NCBI GenBank assembly: GCA_007844125.1
Contig: CM017567.1
Location: forward strand, 11,822,428 to 11,886,427
Length of the DNA: 64,000 nt
From: Sinonovacula constricta
Lineage: Eukaryota; Mollusca; Bivalvia; Cardiida; Solecurtidae
Direction: 5' to 3'
Part shown: positions 35,935 to 48,149 of the stretch, piece after piece
How the letters are laid out: each line of letters opens with the position of its first letter
Numbering within the stretch: position 1 is the stretch's first letter
The notes under the pieces: generated by a model
The model's database searches: none
What the model was told of the DNA's origin: nothing
Seen by the model: only the letters and a program-made list of their open reading frames with translations
Program-made: the position numbers and the translations under genes

Positions 35935-37900
35935 ATAAATAGCGGAGTTTGTTTATAAGTTGTAGACAAATATAAACAAAACAATTGAGAAGGAATTTAA
36001 CCGGTTGTTTTGTCATATGCTTTTTATGAAATTTGATTTATGAAAGGTGGGTCTTTTACGTATAACTATGAAGATTGTAAAGTGCTATCAAAGTGGTATT
36101 AAGGCGACTTGGTCAGCTGTAAACTTGTCCAAAACACATACAATCACACGCTATTTAAATCAAAGCGCTGCTTGCGCGGGGTAAGTTTATGCCTGTAAGC
36201 GATTAAGGCGATGCGAATAATGGTCGCTTTAAGGTATTTCGTGGTACGTTTTGGAGAGCTGGCAAGTCTTCAGCTGCAAAGAGCAAGCTCTTCTTAAAAT
36301 AAATTATACATTAAGACAACATAGTCACTAACATCCTACTTTAAAAATTTACACATGAAATACTTTTAGATATCATTGCATTTTAACTTTAGTTAGGTCC
36401 AAAATAAATAGCCATACGCGATCAAAATCAACTCCAGTTTATTTATGTAGTAAACACCACACCAATGCCTTCTGAATTCAAATCCCGATTGCAAGCATGG
36501 TATAGGGCCGCAGAAGGCAGTGAGGCACCGCGCGAAATATCGCAAATATCTCGGCCTGGTATATAATGCACAGTCAGTGGAACACTCGTTCTAATAAGTT
36601 TTGTCTCCGTCCTTCCGCCTCTTCCGTCTAGTCACTATTTCATGTTTATCTGTATAACACAATAACATTACTTGGAGCTTGCCTAGACGCAATTAACGAG
36701 TCGCATGCGACACCGCCCAATTATTGCAACACTATCGCACCAATTGGCATACTTTTAATGAAAACATGAACCCGCATACGAACTTCGGATTTTGTATTAT
36801 TTACTATATGTTACTTAGGTAACTAACTTGTTTTGGAAAAAGATTATCGAATCCTCAACAATGTTTGTGAAAATTTTAATCGTCACGTGAATCATGTTAA
36901 AGGTTAAGACACATATATTGTATTCTCTCATCTTCACCCAGACTTTTCATTAATTCACTCTCAAAACCAAAAACAAAAACAACAACACACACATCCCATT
37001 GAACATGTTTGTTATCCCTCATATCGTTGGGTATAATACTAAAATATGTTACACAAGCCAGTGCCTCTTATCATGTGATCTGAAATACTAACTAAAGTCT
37101 CTGTTTTTCAAATTATTAAAGGAATACCTTACTGTACCACCATTTTACTTCAGTTTATTTTGTGTAATCTGGAATTTTTTGTTCTTTTTTTTTCAAAAGT
37201 AAACTTGATTAATTCTAATGTTTGCCGAAAATGTAGAATGCAGTCTGATCTTCTTTTTTCTATTTCATCTTCTGCTTGTTATTATTATCAAATAACTTAA
37301 TTAATATAGATACAACATTTACCATCCCATGCCACTTGTTTTTGTTAAACCCTAAAAAATATTTGTCATTGTATTCTCATATTTTGCATATGAAAAACTG
37401 AGTTAAACAAAGTTATCTTACAGCATTTAAAAACCGCCGCATGCGACGCTAATTAATCAGCACTATTTTTTTTATTAAAACATGAAGGTAAATACGTTCA
37501 CTGTTTACATTAGTCGCGTTTTCGCACAGGCGCGGTATAGATATGTATCATGTTAGGCAGATCTATATAATTTACATAAAACATTATTATTTTTTATAAT
37601 TATTATTTATTATTTATATTTATTATAACTCTTTACGTTCCCTCAACAAAAGACACCAGACGCTTTCGAATTACACATGATTCAAAACATAAACGTGATC
37701 ACAGGTAATATTTTAGTTCCTATAAGTATTATAGAAAAATCGTTTAAATCACACGAAACAAAAACTACGAGCCCTCACTTCTGTAAACAACACAACTCGA
37801 CATTTATATTTATTTATGGGGTCTGCTATAACTTATTTGCCGAAACATCGAGTACATAATTTAATTCTGAGGATCATACACTTAAAAAAGGCGAAATGTA
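35935..37900. other. AT-rich sequence upstream of the KLHL10-like gene, no gene identified
   Basis: No exon was recognised. Short related segments (GCATGCGAC next to a TTTTAATGAAAACATGAA-like stretch) occur near 36705-36775 and 37440-37490 and look like fragments of one diverged repeat. Confidence 0.45.
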
Positions 37901-37913
37901 CAAGTCCGTGTGA

Positions 37914-37995
37914 TGACGTCGAGTTAATAATCTCGCCTAGTATCGCGATAGTTGACGTCATCGTATCTATAGCTTCTTATGACGTCGACGACGTC
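37914..37995 (+). promoter_or_regulatory. cluster of CRE motifs upstream of the KLHL10-like gene
   Basis: TGACGTCG at 37914-37921, the palindrome TGACGTCA at 37953-37960, TGACGTCG at 37980-37987 and a further ACGACGTCG just after, all within 175 bp upstream of the start codon. TGACGTCA is the CREB/CREM/ATF site. In mammals CREM drives many spermatid genes, which fits the testis role of KLHL10. Binding in this animal is an inference. Confidence 0.5.
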
Positions 37996-38086
37996 GTACA
38001 GTAGCCGCTGGATACGTCGCAAACAACAAAGGTGTTGTATATATTGTCTTGGTGTCGGCCTGTAATTAGACGCCTAGTTCGCAAAC

Positions 38087-40746
38087 ATGGATTGGGAAAG
38101 CTCAGTTGGGGGCACTAGCGATGCAACAACTAGCAATTTCTTTTGTTTGCACTCAGGGAATATCCTGAACGAGTTAAGGAAGTCAGGTCAACTAACCGAC
38201 GCTGTAATTAAGGTCGAAAACCAGTCTTTCAGCATTCATAGGGCCATAATGTCGGCGTGCAGTCCTTACTTCAGGGCCCTTTTCACAAATGAACTCTTTA
38301 ACACCGACAGAAAAGAGGTAGTCGTTCCAGGGATTACCGCAGATGCCATGCGGACTATCATCGACTACGCGTACACCCGACAGATTGACGTCAACGCCAC
38401 TAACGTTGAATTACTTCTTCCCGCCGCCGACCAGTTCCACGTTAACGGTATTGTAAAAGCTTGCTGCGATTTTCTCATCTCTGAACTTTGTCCCGAAAAC
38501 TGTATTGGCATCTACAAATTCTCGCAAGCCTACTTCTGCCACATTCTTGAACGCACTAGCTTCAAGTACCTCATGCAGAATTTCAGTGATGTTTACACCA
38601 AGAGTAACGAGTTCTTACAACTCTCAGTGGATGAAGTATTCAATATTTTATCCTGCGACGAGTTAAATGTGAAAAATGAGGAGATAGTCTTCGACGCCGT
38701 GCTCAGATGGATTGATTACGACCCAGAACGACGAAAAAATAACATCTCCAAACTTCTTCGCGCCATTCGCCTTGGTCTTCTGACAACACAGTACTTCGTA
38801 GAGAAGGTCAAACCGCATGCGTATGTCCGGGAAAGCGATGCTTGCAAGCCAATTGTAATAGAAACCCTGAAGTTCCTTTACGATCTCGACATGGATGAGG
38901 AAAAGGAGGTAGATCTCACTAATCCGCTGGCCAGACCTCGCGTGCCGCACGAGATTTTGTTTGTGGTGGGGGGTTGGAGCGGCGGTTCACCCACTAACAT
39001 CGTAGAAACATACGACACTCGGGCAGACCGCTGGATCATCAGCGATGCTCTTGACGCTGGTAAGGATGAATAAATATTTTATAAATACCCTGAACAAAAA
39101 GTTCATATTTTCATAATGGACATGGAGAACATGAAAATAGAACAGTTTTTTGTATAACTTTATATTGTAACGGTGATTGTACGTTGTAATAGTTAGCTTG
39201 TTGTAAAGTTAAGCTTTAAATCAACTTATTGTTGATTATGCACGTATAGTGAAATGTTCTATTTTTAGGTCCACGCGCCTACCACGGAACGGCTGCCATT
39301 GGTCTCTTGATTTATGTTGTCGGTGGTTTTGACGGCATGGAGTATTTCAACAGTGTCAGATGTTTTGACCCAGTAACAAAGTTATGGTCAGAGGTAGCAC
39401 CCATGAACGCAAAAAGGTAATGCCAAGAGTAAATTGAATGTTATTCCCTGAAGTAGATACGCTCTCCCCTAAGCTGACTGCCAGGGTATCTCTGTTGGTT
39501 GAGCACCTGACTCCGTAGTATAAGATCCTGGGTTTAAACCTCATCCTGGGTAAATGTGTTTTTTTGCAGCTTGGTTCAATAATGTCGACGAGTATATTCC
39601 GGTGTGCGGATTGGCCACCGGCTAGGCTCGATATCAAGCTAGAAATTGGTGGTTTGGTTCTGTCAACTTGGAGCCTTGCTCCAGAAATGTTAAAGATGGT
39701 CTGGCCGGGTATCTTGAGTTGATAGAGCACCTGATTCCTAAGCAGGAGGTCAATCCCCATCTAAGGTAAAATGGTTATTGCACCATGATTCACATCATCT
39801 CTCATCGTGCCTTATTTATTAATAACAGCTATCGAATGGTTAATTATTCAATTAATTGTAAACAGTTTCAGTCACAGGTAAAACTTTAAACATATACATG
39901 TATTGCAAATGGTGTAGATTCTAATTAGACAGCTTCCAGTGGGAGCGAGCAGTTCTATATTCAGACTATTTAACTGAGACTGAATATACCGTGCTGTGCA
40001 AACCCAGAGATATTGATGCTTATAATATGAACATTTTGTAGGAGTATTACATTGAAAATGCCCATTTCGCGGATCGTCTATAAGTGTTCTTTCCAATGCA
40101 TACAGTGTTCTTTCATCTTGAGTTTATCCTGTTTTCCCTATTAAATTATATTTATTTTATACTTCGTAAGTATAATAACTTTAACTGGTTATTAACATGT
40201 ATTCTAAAATAAACAAGAGTTGTCTTTGTTCCTGTGTCAAAAAGTAAACTCCATTCTTAATCAAGCCTTCTGTCCTACTATCTTCCTTTAGTGTTTACAG
40301 GCACGCAAAAGTAATGGCATGCTTAATCTTTCCTGAAGTCAAATTATTCAAACTCATCATAACTTATTTAATTAAAAAGTACGAAAACGTTCTGACGTCG
40401 TTTTTTCCCAGATGTTACGTCAGCGTCGCCGTGTTGGACGGACTCATTTATGCCATGGGCGGATTTGACGGCCAACATCGACAGAATACCGCGGAGCGAT
40501 ATTTTCCCCAGAAGAACCAGTGGTCCATGATTCAACCCATGATCCATCAACGAAGTGACGCAAGTGCCACGTCACATGGTGGTAGGCAACGTCTCCATAC
40601 TACCAGATTTATATCTTACTATTATTTTTTTATAAAAATATATATTTATATATAGAAAGAATATAAAAGAATAAAACACGGAGGCAGTATTATATATATA
40701 TATATATATATATATATCTATATCTATATAGATATAGATATATATA

Positions 40747-40779
<33 letters not shown>

Positions 40780-43700
40780 ATATATATATATATCATATCT
40801 CTATATATATCTATATATCTATACTCTACTATACTCTATCCATCTATCTCATATCTTCTCTCTATAGATCTATATCTATAATCTATATCTCTCTCTATCT
40901 ATATATATCTACTGCCTCCGTGTTTTATTCTTTTAAATAAGTACAAAATTTAAGGTTTCAAGCAAATTCCAAGCGATGTCACGACTTGACACAAAGCAAC
41001 CAACGTGTTCATCGTCCGCCTAAAATAATGACGTTGGTACATTTCTCTTGGGAATCATTCGGTTACTTTCGACGTCGCTTTCGTCAATGGTCGTTAATTG
41101 AAGTTAAGGACACAATGAAACGGCTCATCCCTTCCTCGACATTTTAATAATTGGTATTTTTATTGCATTACTGTTCCACTAGCAGGCAATAACCTCAGTT
41201 TATAGCTGTTTGGCAATGTCTTGGTAAAAGTTTTATTGTATTCGCAGGGGTGATTAAAGCGAACCGTGAACTGTCGCCTACGCCATAATTTTAGTTTTGT
41301 TTATACCTATTTATTTAAAGTCGATTGGCAACAAGTTTTTTTCAACTTATATTAATCCCTCTCAACTGCCCACTTCCCGGGTAGAACCAGTACTCAGGTA
41401 CTGAATTCCTCGAACAAGGTGCAGTAAATAGTTTTGCTTACGGACTAACATCACGTGGTCAGTTTCGGCGTTCGAACCCGGAACCCTCCGATCCGGAGCC
41501 CAGGGTCTTAACCACTAGACCACGGGCGCCCAGTTATAATTGTTGTATAGCATCGTGTGCAGAAACTGAAATGGCGTTAATAAACTTTGAAAATCATCAT
41601 TAAAGATTATAATAATAACAACCGCCTATTAACATCAAATATTTATCTGCAATGTACATTGTTTGTAAAAAGTAAAATAATGTCTTGTATTTGTACACAA
41701 GTTGAACATCTTACAATGCAGAGGCACAAATGGACAAATCGGCTAGATGTGGTGCAATTTAATATAAAGCACGTTAAAACATAGTGACGTCACTGCTGTA
41801 TACATCTTTCAGAATTTTCATTGGAAAAAAATCATGGTTTCAGTACAGCGAGAACATATCGCTATAGCAAACAATTACTACCAAGAACAATAGCAGCCAA
41901 TAACAGAAGGTCGTAAAAGTTTGACAGGGTCTTGATTAGTGTCTAAGAAAAGACGCGTGTTGGCAGAGGAGGTTAAACGTGACATTCGACAGTTTGCCTA
42001 TATCTAATATATGTAACAATATCTGACCTCTGTTTGGGGTATATTTACGTAATGTCTGTATAAAAAGTATCTAAATTTTAGCGCTGTAAAACTCGTAAAT
42101 CAGCACTTAAATGTTCATTCTTTTCAAATCTATAAATAAGAACGATTGGGATTCCTGCTAAAAATAGAAATCGACATCCCAACGGATGACGTAGATGAGC
42201 ATAAACATAAGTGGTCACGTGGTTTTCTCAGTTTAAAAAAATAGCTAACTGTGCAGCGTGGCTCAGATAGGAAATACATGTTTAGAATGACGAGTGTGGC
42301 ATTATGGTTCACTTTTCAGACAGGTGTAGGGACATCAATAAAGAGCATTTTGCAAAATCAGTTTTGGTAACAATGGTTTACTATGATCTTTAATCTAAAT
42401 ATTTTCGTCCAAACTGTCGCATACCACCTTAAATGGTGCAGTGTGCAATTAAAAAACAACAATAATAGCAGGCAATATAATAATTTATATAATAAAAATA
42501 TTATGAACTGAATATTTTATCTAAGTTTATCGTTTAGTATATATCTTGAAATAACTTGATGCCAGTACTGGTACTGTGAGGGTAAATGTTCGCCCCATAT
42601 GATCTTGCTTTAAGGCATGCTCTCCGTGACGCCCTGAATGTCGGACATCCATGTTCCTTCTTGTTATTATTTCCCCTGTGTCTGTTCTATAGGTAAGGTA
42701 TATATCTGCGGTGGATTCAACGGCACCGAATGTTTGAACAACGCAGAAATGTATGACCCCCAGACCAACCAGTGGACAATGATAGCTCCGATGCGCAACA
42801 GACGCAGTGGAGTGGGCGTCATTTCATACAGGTATGACGCACGCTAATCTAGAGTTTATCACATTACATTTGTATCTTATATACAATTATAAAGGAAATA
42901 ACATTTTTTGCTTTTAACTCTCGACTTTAAACAATATTTCACCAGAAACTCATATCTGATTGAGTGATTGAGTTAATAGATTGAATAATCGATTGATTAA
43001 ATGAACATGTTTGAGGGCATTTATGCATTTATACCACAAACCAGAGATTGTGAAATTTGAAATATTCACTGTATGCAGTTGTATATTTTATCTTTTTTAT
43101 GATGTTTACATTAGTATATGATGTGCATGATACTTTTCGAAGAGAACATGTTAGAGAACAATTACAGATATGGCTGAATAGAACTATCATATAATTATTC
43201 ATGACTACCATAGCCGCCTATTTTACAAAAGATTTGTATATTTCTAAATGCGGTAACTAACCCATGATGACATTTCTGCCTTGAGTTGTTCCCTTGGGAA
43301 TATCATCAAGCGGTACCTCTCACAATCGCAAATTTGCTTCTACTTTGATCTTGAATAAAAAGAGTTTGTGTGCGTGTGTGGGGGGTGGGGGTGTTGTACA
43401 AAAAATTGAGAAAAATATAAACTTTTCAAAATGTGTTTCTTTTATTATAGAGATCAGATCTACGCCCTGGGTGGGTTTAATGGCATATCCAGGATGAACA
43501 CCGGTGAGAGGTTTAATCCTCTGACCAACTCCTGGCAAACTGTGCCGGAAATGTACAACCCTCGGAGCAATTTCGCCATCGAGGTAACGATACAATACAC
43601 CTGTTTATTGAGTCAAAGTTGTAGCAGGACATATTAATTGTTACACGTGACAACTGACCAGTGGTTTCGACTTTCTACAGAACATATGATCAATTTCTTA

Positions 43701-45639
43701 TTTTCTGTAATAAAAACCATATAAATAATAGTCAAGAAATAGAGTGGGAGGCCATGCTAATTATTCTAACGCAATACTATAAACAAAAGGACCAGATCAC
43801 ACAAAAATTGACATAGTTCCAACTGAAAATGATTCATCTACAAGATAGCATCTGTTTATTTTACCCAAATTGTTTAACTAGCGGAACATCCAAATGCTTC
43901 ATGAAAGTAATGGATTCCAGCCCTTTCGATGACGACGTCCACAGCAGACGAATAGACCTAATATTTCCTGATTGATTTCTACGAAATAACACAATAACAT
44001 CTTCCAATTTCTATCTCCTTTTATTAAAGGAAGATAATTTCCTACTCTAACTTACAAATACACATCCATCATATGCGAAGGCACGGTAAACAGTATACAA
44101 CCGCTTAAAATAGTGTTAAAAACCGCAATATAAATATTTTAATTTAAGATCTGTTTATCGTATGCACATCATTATGATGATGATACATTGAAAAATCAGA
44201 TTGCAGGTTAGGATACGATTCACGTCTAATATTTAAATGCACTTTAATGAAGTTAAAATATTCTTCTGTTAATATGTCCAGCATGACTGTCTTGCCCTCG
44301 TTGTAAAACCGTTTCTTATATGTATGTAGGTACTATACAACAGTCTGTCAATGTGTCTGGCACCTGTGGTTTTTGACTCTTATCTATATATCTCTGAAGA
44401 TAGATTGTCTTCAGATATAGATATAACTTCACGAGGACTTTTATCCAATAAAAACATCACCATGTATAATTTTATGACAACAGGCAATCATGTCATTTGG
44501 AATTATTTAAATAAAATTTGATTTATTATTACAGAATCAAAGGACATGGATGGGATGGAATTTTCCGGCATTTTGCATACTAGTATACTGTGCAGCAACA
44601 TTTCTATCATTATAGCACAGGGGCACTTATGAGGTGCCCAGGGACTGATCCCGGCCGGTCCATTATACTGACACTGACGAGTCAGGCGTAATGCTGTCCC
44701 CTTAGCCCCGAGCGTTAGGAGGGAAGCCACTACTACCAACTTTAAAGTCTTTGGTTTGACCCGGCCGGGGTTTGAACCCAGACCTCCCGAAGCGCAAGCC
44801 GACGTCACAGGACAATGAGTGAAAAATGTCATACTAGAAAGTTCCATTTTGGCAGAAGCATTTTATTTTCATAATTATATTCCAGGTAATTGACGACATG
44901 ATTTTTGCTATCGGTGGATTTAACGGCGTCACAACCATCTTCAACGTAGAGTGTTACGACGGCACGACCGATGAATGGTAGGTCATCCTCATAACGAGGC
45001 TTCTTCTCCTCAATATCATCTTTATTATCATCATTACCACCACCATCGTTCGCCTTCTCATCGTCATCGCAAAAATCATCATCATCTTCGTATTCATCAT
45101 TTTTGTTTCTATTTTCTACTACCATTCTTCTTCATCATCATCTTCTTCTTCTTCTTCTTCCTCCTCCTCTTCTTCTTTTTCTTCTACTTCACCATCTTCT
45201 CGTGTTTCTTCTCCTACTTTTTTCTTGTTCTTGTACTTCTCCTACTACTTCTCCTTTTTTCTTTCTCTCATTATTTTCCCATTTCTTCTTTGTAATCATA
45301 TTCATTATCATAATCGTACTTATCATAAATATATATTTTCCCATCACTTTCAATTTTCATCCTTATAACAATGTTGTTTTGTGTGTTTCTCCTCTCGTTT
45401 GATTGATTGAAAATAAAGTTATTTTAGACATTGTACTTCTGATCTGTTATTGAATAATTGTTCTTACATTAATGTAAACTATATTCAGGTATGATGCCAC
45501 CGACATGAATCTGTATCGGAGTGCTCTCAGCGCATGCGTGGTGACTGGTTTACCCAACATTCAAGAATACATTCACAAGGATAGGGACAAGGAGATCGTG
45601 GAGCCAAAGAAGAAACGCAACCAGACTGCCAATGAATAA
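38087..45639 (+). CDS. KLHL10: Kelch-like protein 10 (BTB-BACK-Kelch CUL3 adaptor), complete, 7 exons
   Basis: Exons are 38087-39059, 39269-39416, 40412-40581, 42693-42831, 43451-43583, 44886-44977 and 45489-45639. All have GT/AG sites and consistent phases, giving 601 residues, close to vertebrate KLHL10 (about 608). The BTB domain spans about 24-130 ([20 protein letters not shown]) and the BACK domain about 135-235. Six Kelch blades start at about residue 290, with repeated GG motifs: [36 protein letters not shown] and AIGGFNG. The stretch [10 protein letters not shown] and the end of the last blade ([15 protein letters not shown]) are especially KLHL10-like. Known role: substrate adaptor of a CUL3 ubiquitin ligase needed for spermatid maturation in mammals and flies. 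The tail is short, lysine-rich and divergent. Introns 2, 3 and 5 carry SINEs, an IR hairpin and a MITE. Confidence 0.93.
39480..39780 (+). mobile_element. two tandem tRNA-like SINE heads (dimeric SINE)
   Basis: The first head, TCTCTGTTGGTTGAGCACCT, is followed by a B-box-like GGGTTTAAACC. A second related head, GGGTATCTTGAGTTGATAGA with GCACCTGATTCC, lies near 39712 and is followed by AGGTCAATCCCC. The two are about 225 bp apart in the same orientation, within KLHL10 intron 2. Confidence 0.6.
40665..40934. mobile_element. foldback element: 25-bp perfect inverted repeats around a TA/TATC microsatellite
   Basis: The segment at 40665-40689 (core AACACGGAGGCAGTA) is the exact reverse complement of 40910-40934 (core TACTGCCTCCGTGTT). 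Between them are about 220 bp of TA, TATC and TCTA repeats. The layout parallels 4569-5062. It lies in KLHL10 intron 3. Confidence 0.75.
41461..41531 (-). mobile_element. tRNA-derived SINE head
   Basis: Read on the minus strand, the sequence has GCCCGTGGTCTAGTGGTTAA (A-box region), then CTCCGGATCGGAGGG, then GGGTTCGAACGCC (B box). This tRNA-like order is about 70 bp long. A 3' body probably continues toward 41370 but is not delimited. No evidence supports a functional tRNA gene, as the cloverleaf is incomplete and sits in an intron. Confidence 0.7.
41973..42432 (+). mobile_element. TTAA-type MITE, copy C
   Basis: It starts TTAAACGTGACATTCGACAG and ends (AAACTGTCGCATACCACCTTAA). The interior shares GAACGATTGGGATTCCTGCT, AATAGAAATCGACATCCCAA, GCGTGGCTCAGATAGGAAAT with copies A and B. 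It lies in KLHL10 intron 3 and is non-coding. Confidence 0.8.
44560..44815 (-). mobile_element. tRNA-derived SINE (full-length, family shared with 52636-52838)
   Basis: On the minus strand it begins GTGACGTCGGCTTGCGCTTC, then the B-box GGTCTGGGTTCAAACCCC. It continues through GTAGTAGTGGCTTCCCTCCT and GCTCGGGGCTAAGGGGACAG to GGGCACCTCATAAGTGCCCC. The tail carries ATCCC-type repeats. The body is almost identical to 52636-52838 in the opposite orientation. It lies in KLHL10 intron 5. Confidence 0.8.
45000..45290. repeat. pyrimidine-rich (TTC/ATC/TCC)n microsatellite
   Basis: Starts about 20 bp after the donor of KLHL10 exon 6 and fills most of intron 6. It is strongly strand-asymmetric, with pyrimidines on the sense strand. 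Confidence 0.9.
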
Positions 45640-45644
45640 TTTTC

Positions 45645-46870
45645 ACATTCGTTTCTCAAAGTTTGATATGTAAGGTGTTAAATTAATTGATAAGTGTTTT
45701 GTATTAGAAAAATATATATGTTGATTAAAAATCAGAAAATTTATATGAATCGTAAATAATTTTTTTTGTAATTTAATTTATGAAATTGCTTTATAAATTT
45801 AATATAAATGCTTGTTCGTCCTACTTTATCCCCGTTATCGTGTATAAATCAAAATCGTACGTTTTTACAAGTTTATGATTTTCCGTTACGATTCATAACG
45901 ACACTTAAATCATGAAGTAGATTAACTATCCAGCTATCCATAAACAAGAAATAGTTTTAGAAAACGCTATGTTTTCTTATTTGCACAAGAGCAAATTAAT
46001 TTATTCCGTTTCGGTTATCCTGTCGCTAATACTTCAAAGGAAGCTTCCCTTTGTGGTGTTATAAAGTTTGCATTCCTTTTGCATAATTCAACATGTGAGC
46101 AAAACTACTTGATATTTTTTTGCTAACGCTGTTTTGATAAATTTCGGGATACTATTGTGAAGTTTAACCCTAATCTAAAATGAAAAAAAAACACAACAAC
46201 ACACAAAATAATCATAGATTTATTTTCGTAACATTGGCCCTTAATAGAAACTGAAGAATTTTGAAACGTAACCTTTCACTTAGTACTATCATGTTTATAA
46301 AGGTTTAGACTAAAGCTACTCTTAAAAAATTTCAAAGACTAATTTTCGTTTTAATTTCACAATATTATTTCTAAATTATTCAGTTGTTAATATGATTGAA
46401 ATCTTTAGCAACAACTGTTAAAGTAATAAAATTATACTGAATGGTTTGTAAGAAGGTAACAAGGGATATAATAGGTACTGGCTTCATCAGAGTAGTACAA
46501 CTTTTATTATTTCCCTTTAAATAATGAACTGCTGTACTTGCATCGCGAAAAAATGGAAGTAGAAACATTTTTAAAAATCGTTTGCTTTATATCTTGCAAA
46601 TGTTTTGTGACGATAAATAAAATATTTAAAATAAAGTAAGATTTAAGATATTCGATAGTTAGATCTAAATCTGAAGTTTAAGAAGAAAAATAAAAAAAAT
46701 GAGCTGGGAGCTCATCTCTTCTTGTCTATTAATTGCAGTTATTGACTAACATGATCGTTATTTTATTGCTTCAAATATTACAACTGCTTATTAATTTTTT
46801 GAAATGTAACATACAGTTCCATTTTATGATTTTTTTAGGTCCCGGCGTATACACTTTTTTTCTGACATCA
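45645..46870. other. intergenic region between KLHL10 and the CUB-LDLa gene
   Basis: AT-rich. It contains the probable KLHL10 3' UTR, with a candidate ATTAAA near 45724 and no canonical AATAAA close to the stop. No further gene is visible. Confidence 0.5.
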
Positions 46871-46879
46871 TATGTTTTG

Positions 46880-46887
46880 TGACGTCA
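46880..46887 (+). promoter_or_regulatory. palindromic CRE upstream of the CUB-LDLa gene
   Basis: A perfect TGACGTCA lies 91 bp upstream of the start codon. The neighbouring KLHL10-like gene has the same motif in its promoter. Confidence 0.45.
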
Positions 46888-46977
46888 TTAGTTGCAGCCA
46901 GGATCGTAGGAAATCACTGACATTTCAGTTTTGTTTACCCATTTTCAAAGGTCGATATTCTTCACCATAATTCTTAA

Positions 46978-48116
46978 ATGATGCAACGTGTTGTAGTTCT
47001 CGTGTTTTGTTTCAACCTTGTTCGGGGCATAAACATTGTCAAAGAACACTTTCTACAATTAGGAGAATTGGGGTTTTGTAACAAACAGGTAACTGGAGAG
47101 CAGAGTGCGTTTTTAAATTCACACATAGGAGTTGGGCAGTATGATGGGATTGTGAGATATGATGCAAACGTAAATTGCCGCGTAGAAATGCAAGTAGACG
47201 CTGGTATGTATGTGTTTCTCTTGATCTTGTCCGATATATTTTCGCTGAATAATCAATAAGTGATCTGTAGTTGCACTTTTGTAAATATTGAGGGCGCCTG
47301 AGCATCACAAAAATTGAAAAAAGAAACTGTTGTAGGTAATATTTTGGTCAAAATATTTTTTTATTTTTATGTGTGCATAAACAATATTTGTTAATATGAT
47401 ACATCTGCCTAAAATACCATATTGAAATGTATCAAAGTAAGGCTTACTGTTTTAATTTGGCCTAATGCTACAAGTTCGCCAATTCACTTATAAGTGAGGC
47501 GATGACGTTTTGGCTCACTAATAAAAAAACAATTTGTGAAATGAAGACTTACATAAAAATGTTACTAAATAAAGGAAAGAAAACAACATTATTTTAGACT
47601 TATCAAATTCCATGTCACTTGAACCAGTTGTACTTGAACAAGCTGGCGTGCAGAAATTAACTTCTATTTCATAGCACAACTGGATAAAGTGTATATTTTT
47701 TAAGTAAGCCATGTTTATATCAAAGTTGGATCTTTTCATAGCAAAAAGATCTTAAAAGGCCCTAAGATTAAAATTTAAAATATTTTTTGCAGTTCTACAT
47801 CTATTATTACCCTATTTTGGAATAGTAAACATGAGCAGTCTATAAACATATCAAATAAATGATGAAATATTTACATGTTTGGAATAAGTATTAGAATAAT
47901 AATATTCAATAAGTCAATAATAAAAAAATGATCATTTATGAATTACCAGAATTGTTGCTCACTTGCATCTAGAAAATGAATGAGGAATCAATGATGAAGC
48001 AATTCTGAGAAAACACATCCCATGGATATGTAGTGAATTTAAAAAAAAAGCTAAGAGCTACAGGCACTGTATTAGTGTTCACTAGTAAAGGAATTTTTAT
48101 TTTTACATAAGTCTTA

Positions 48117-48149
<33 letters not shown>

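Noticed and set aside
41461..41531. A functional tRNA gene
   Set aside because: A and B boxes are present, but acceptor-stem pairing is not evident and several similar heads with SINE bodies occur nearby.
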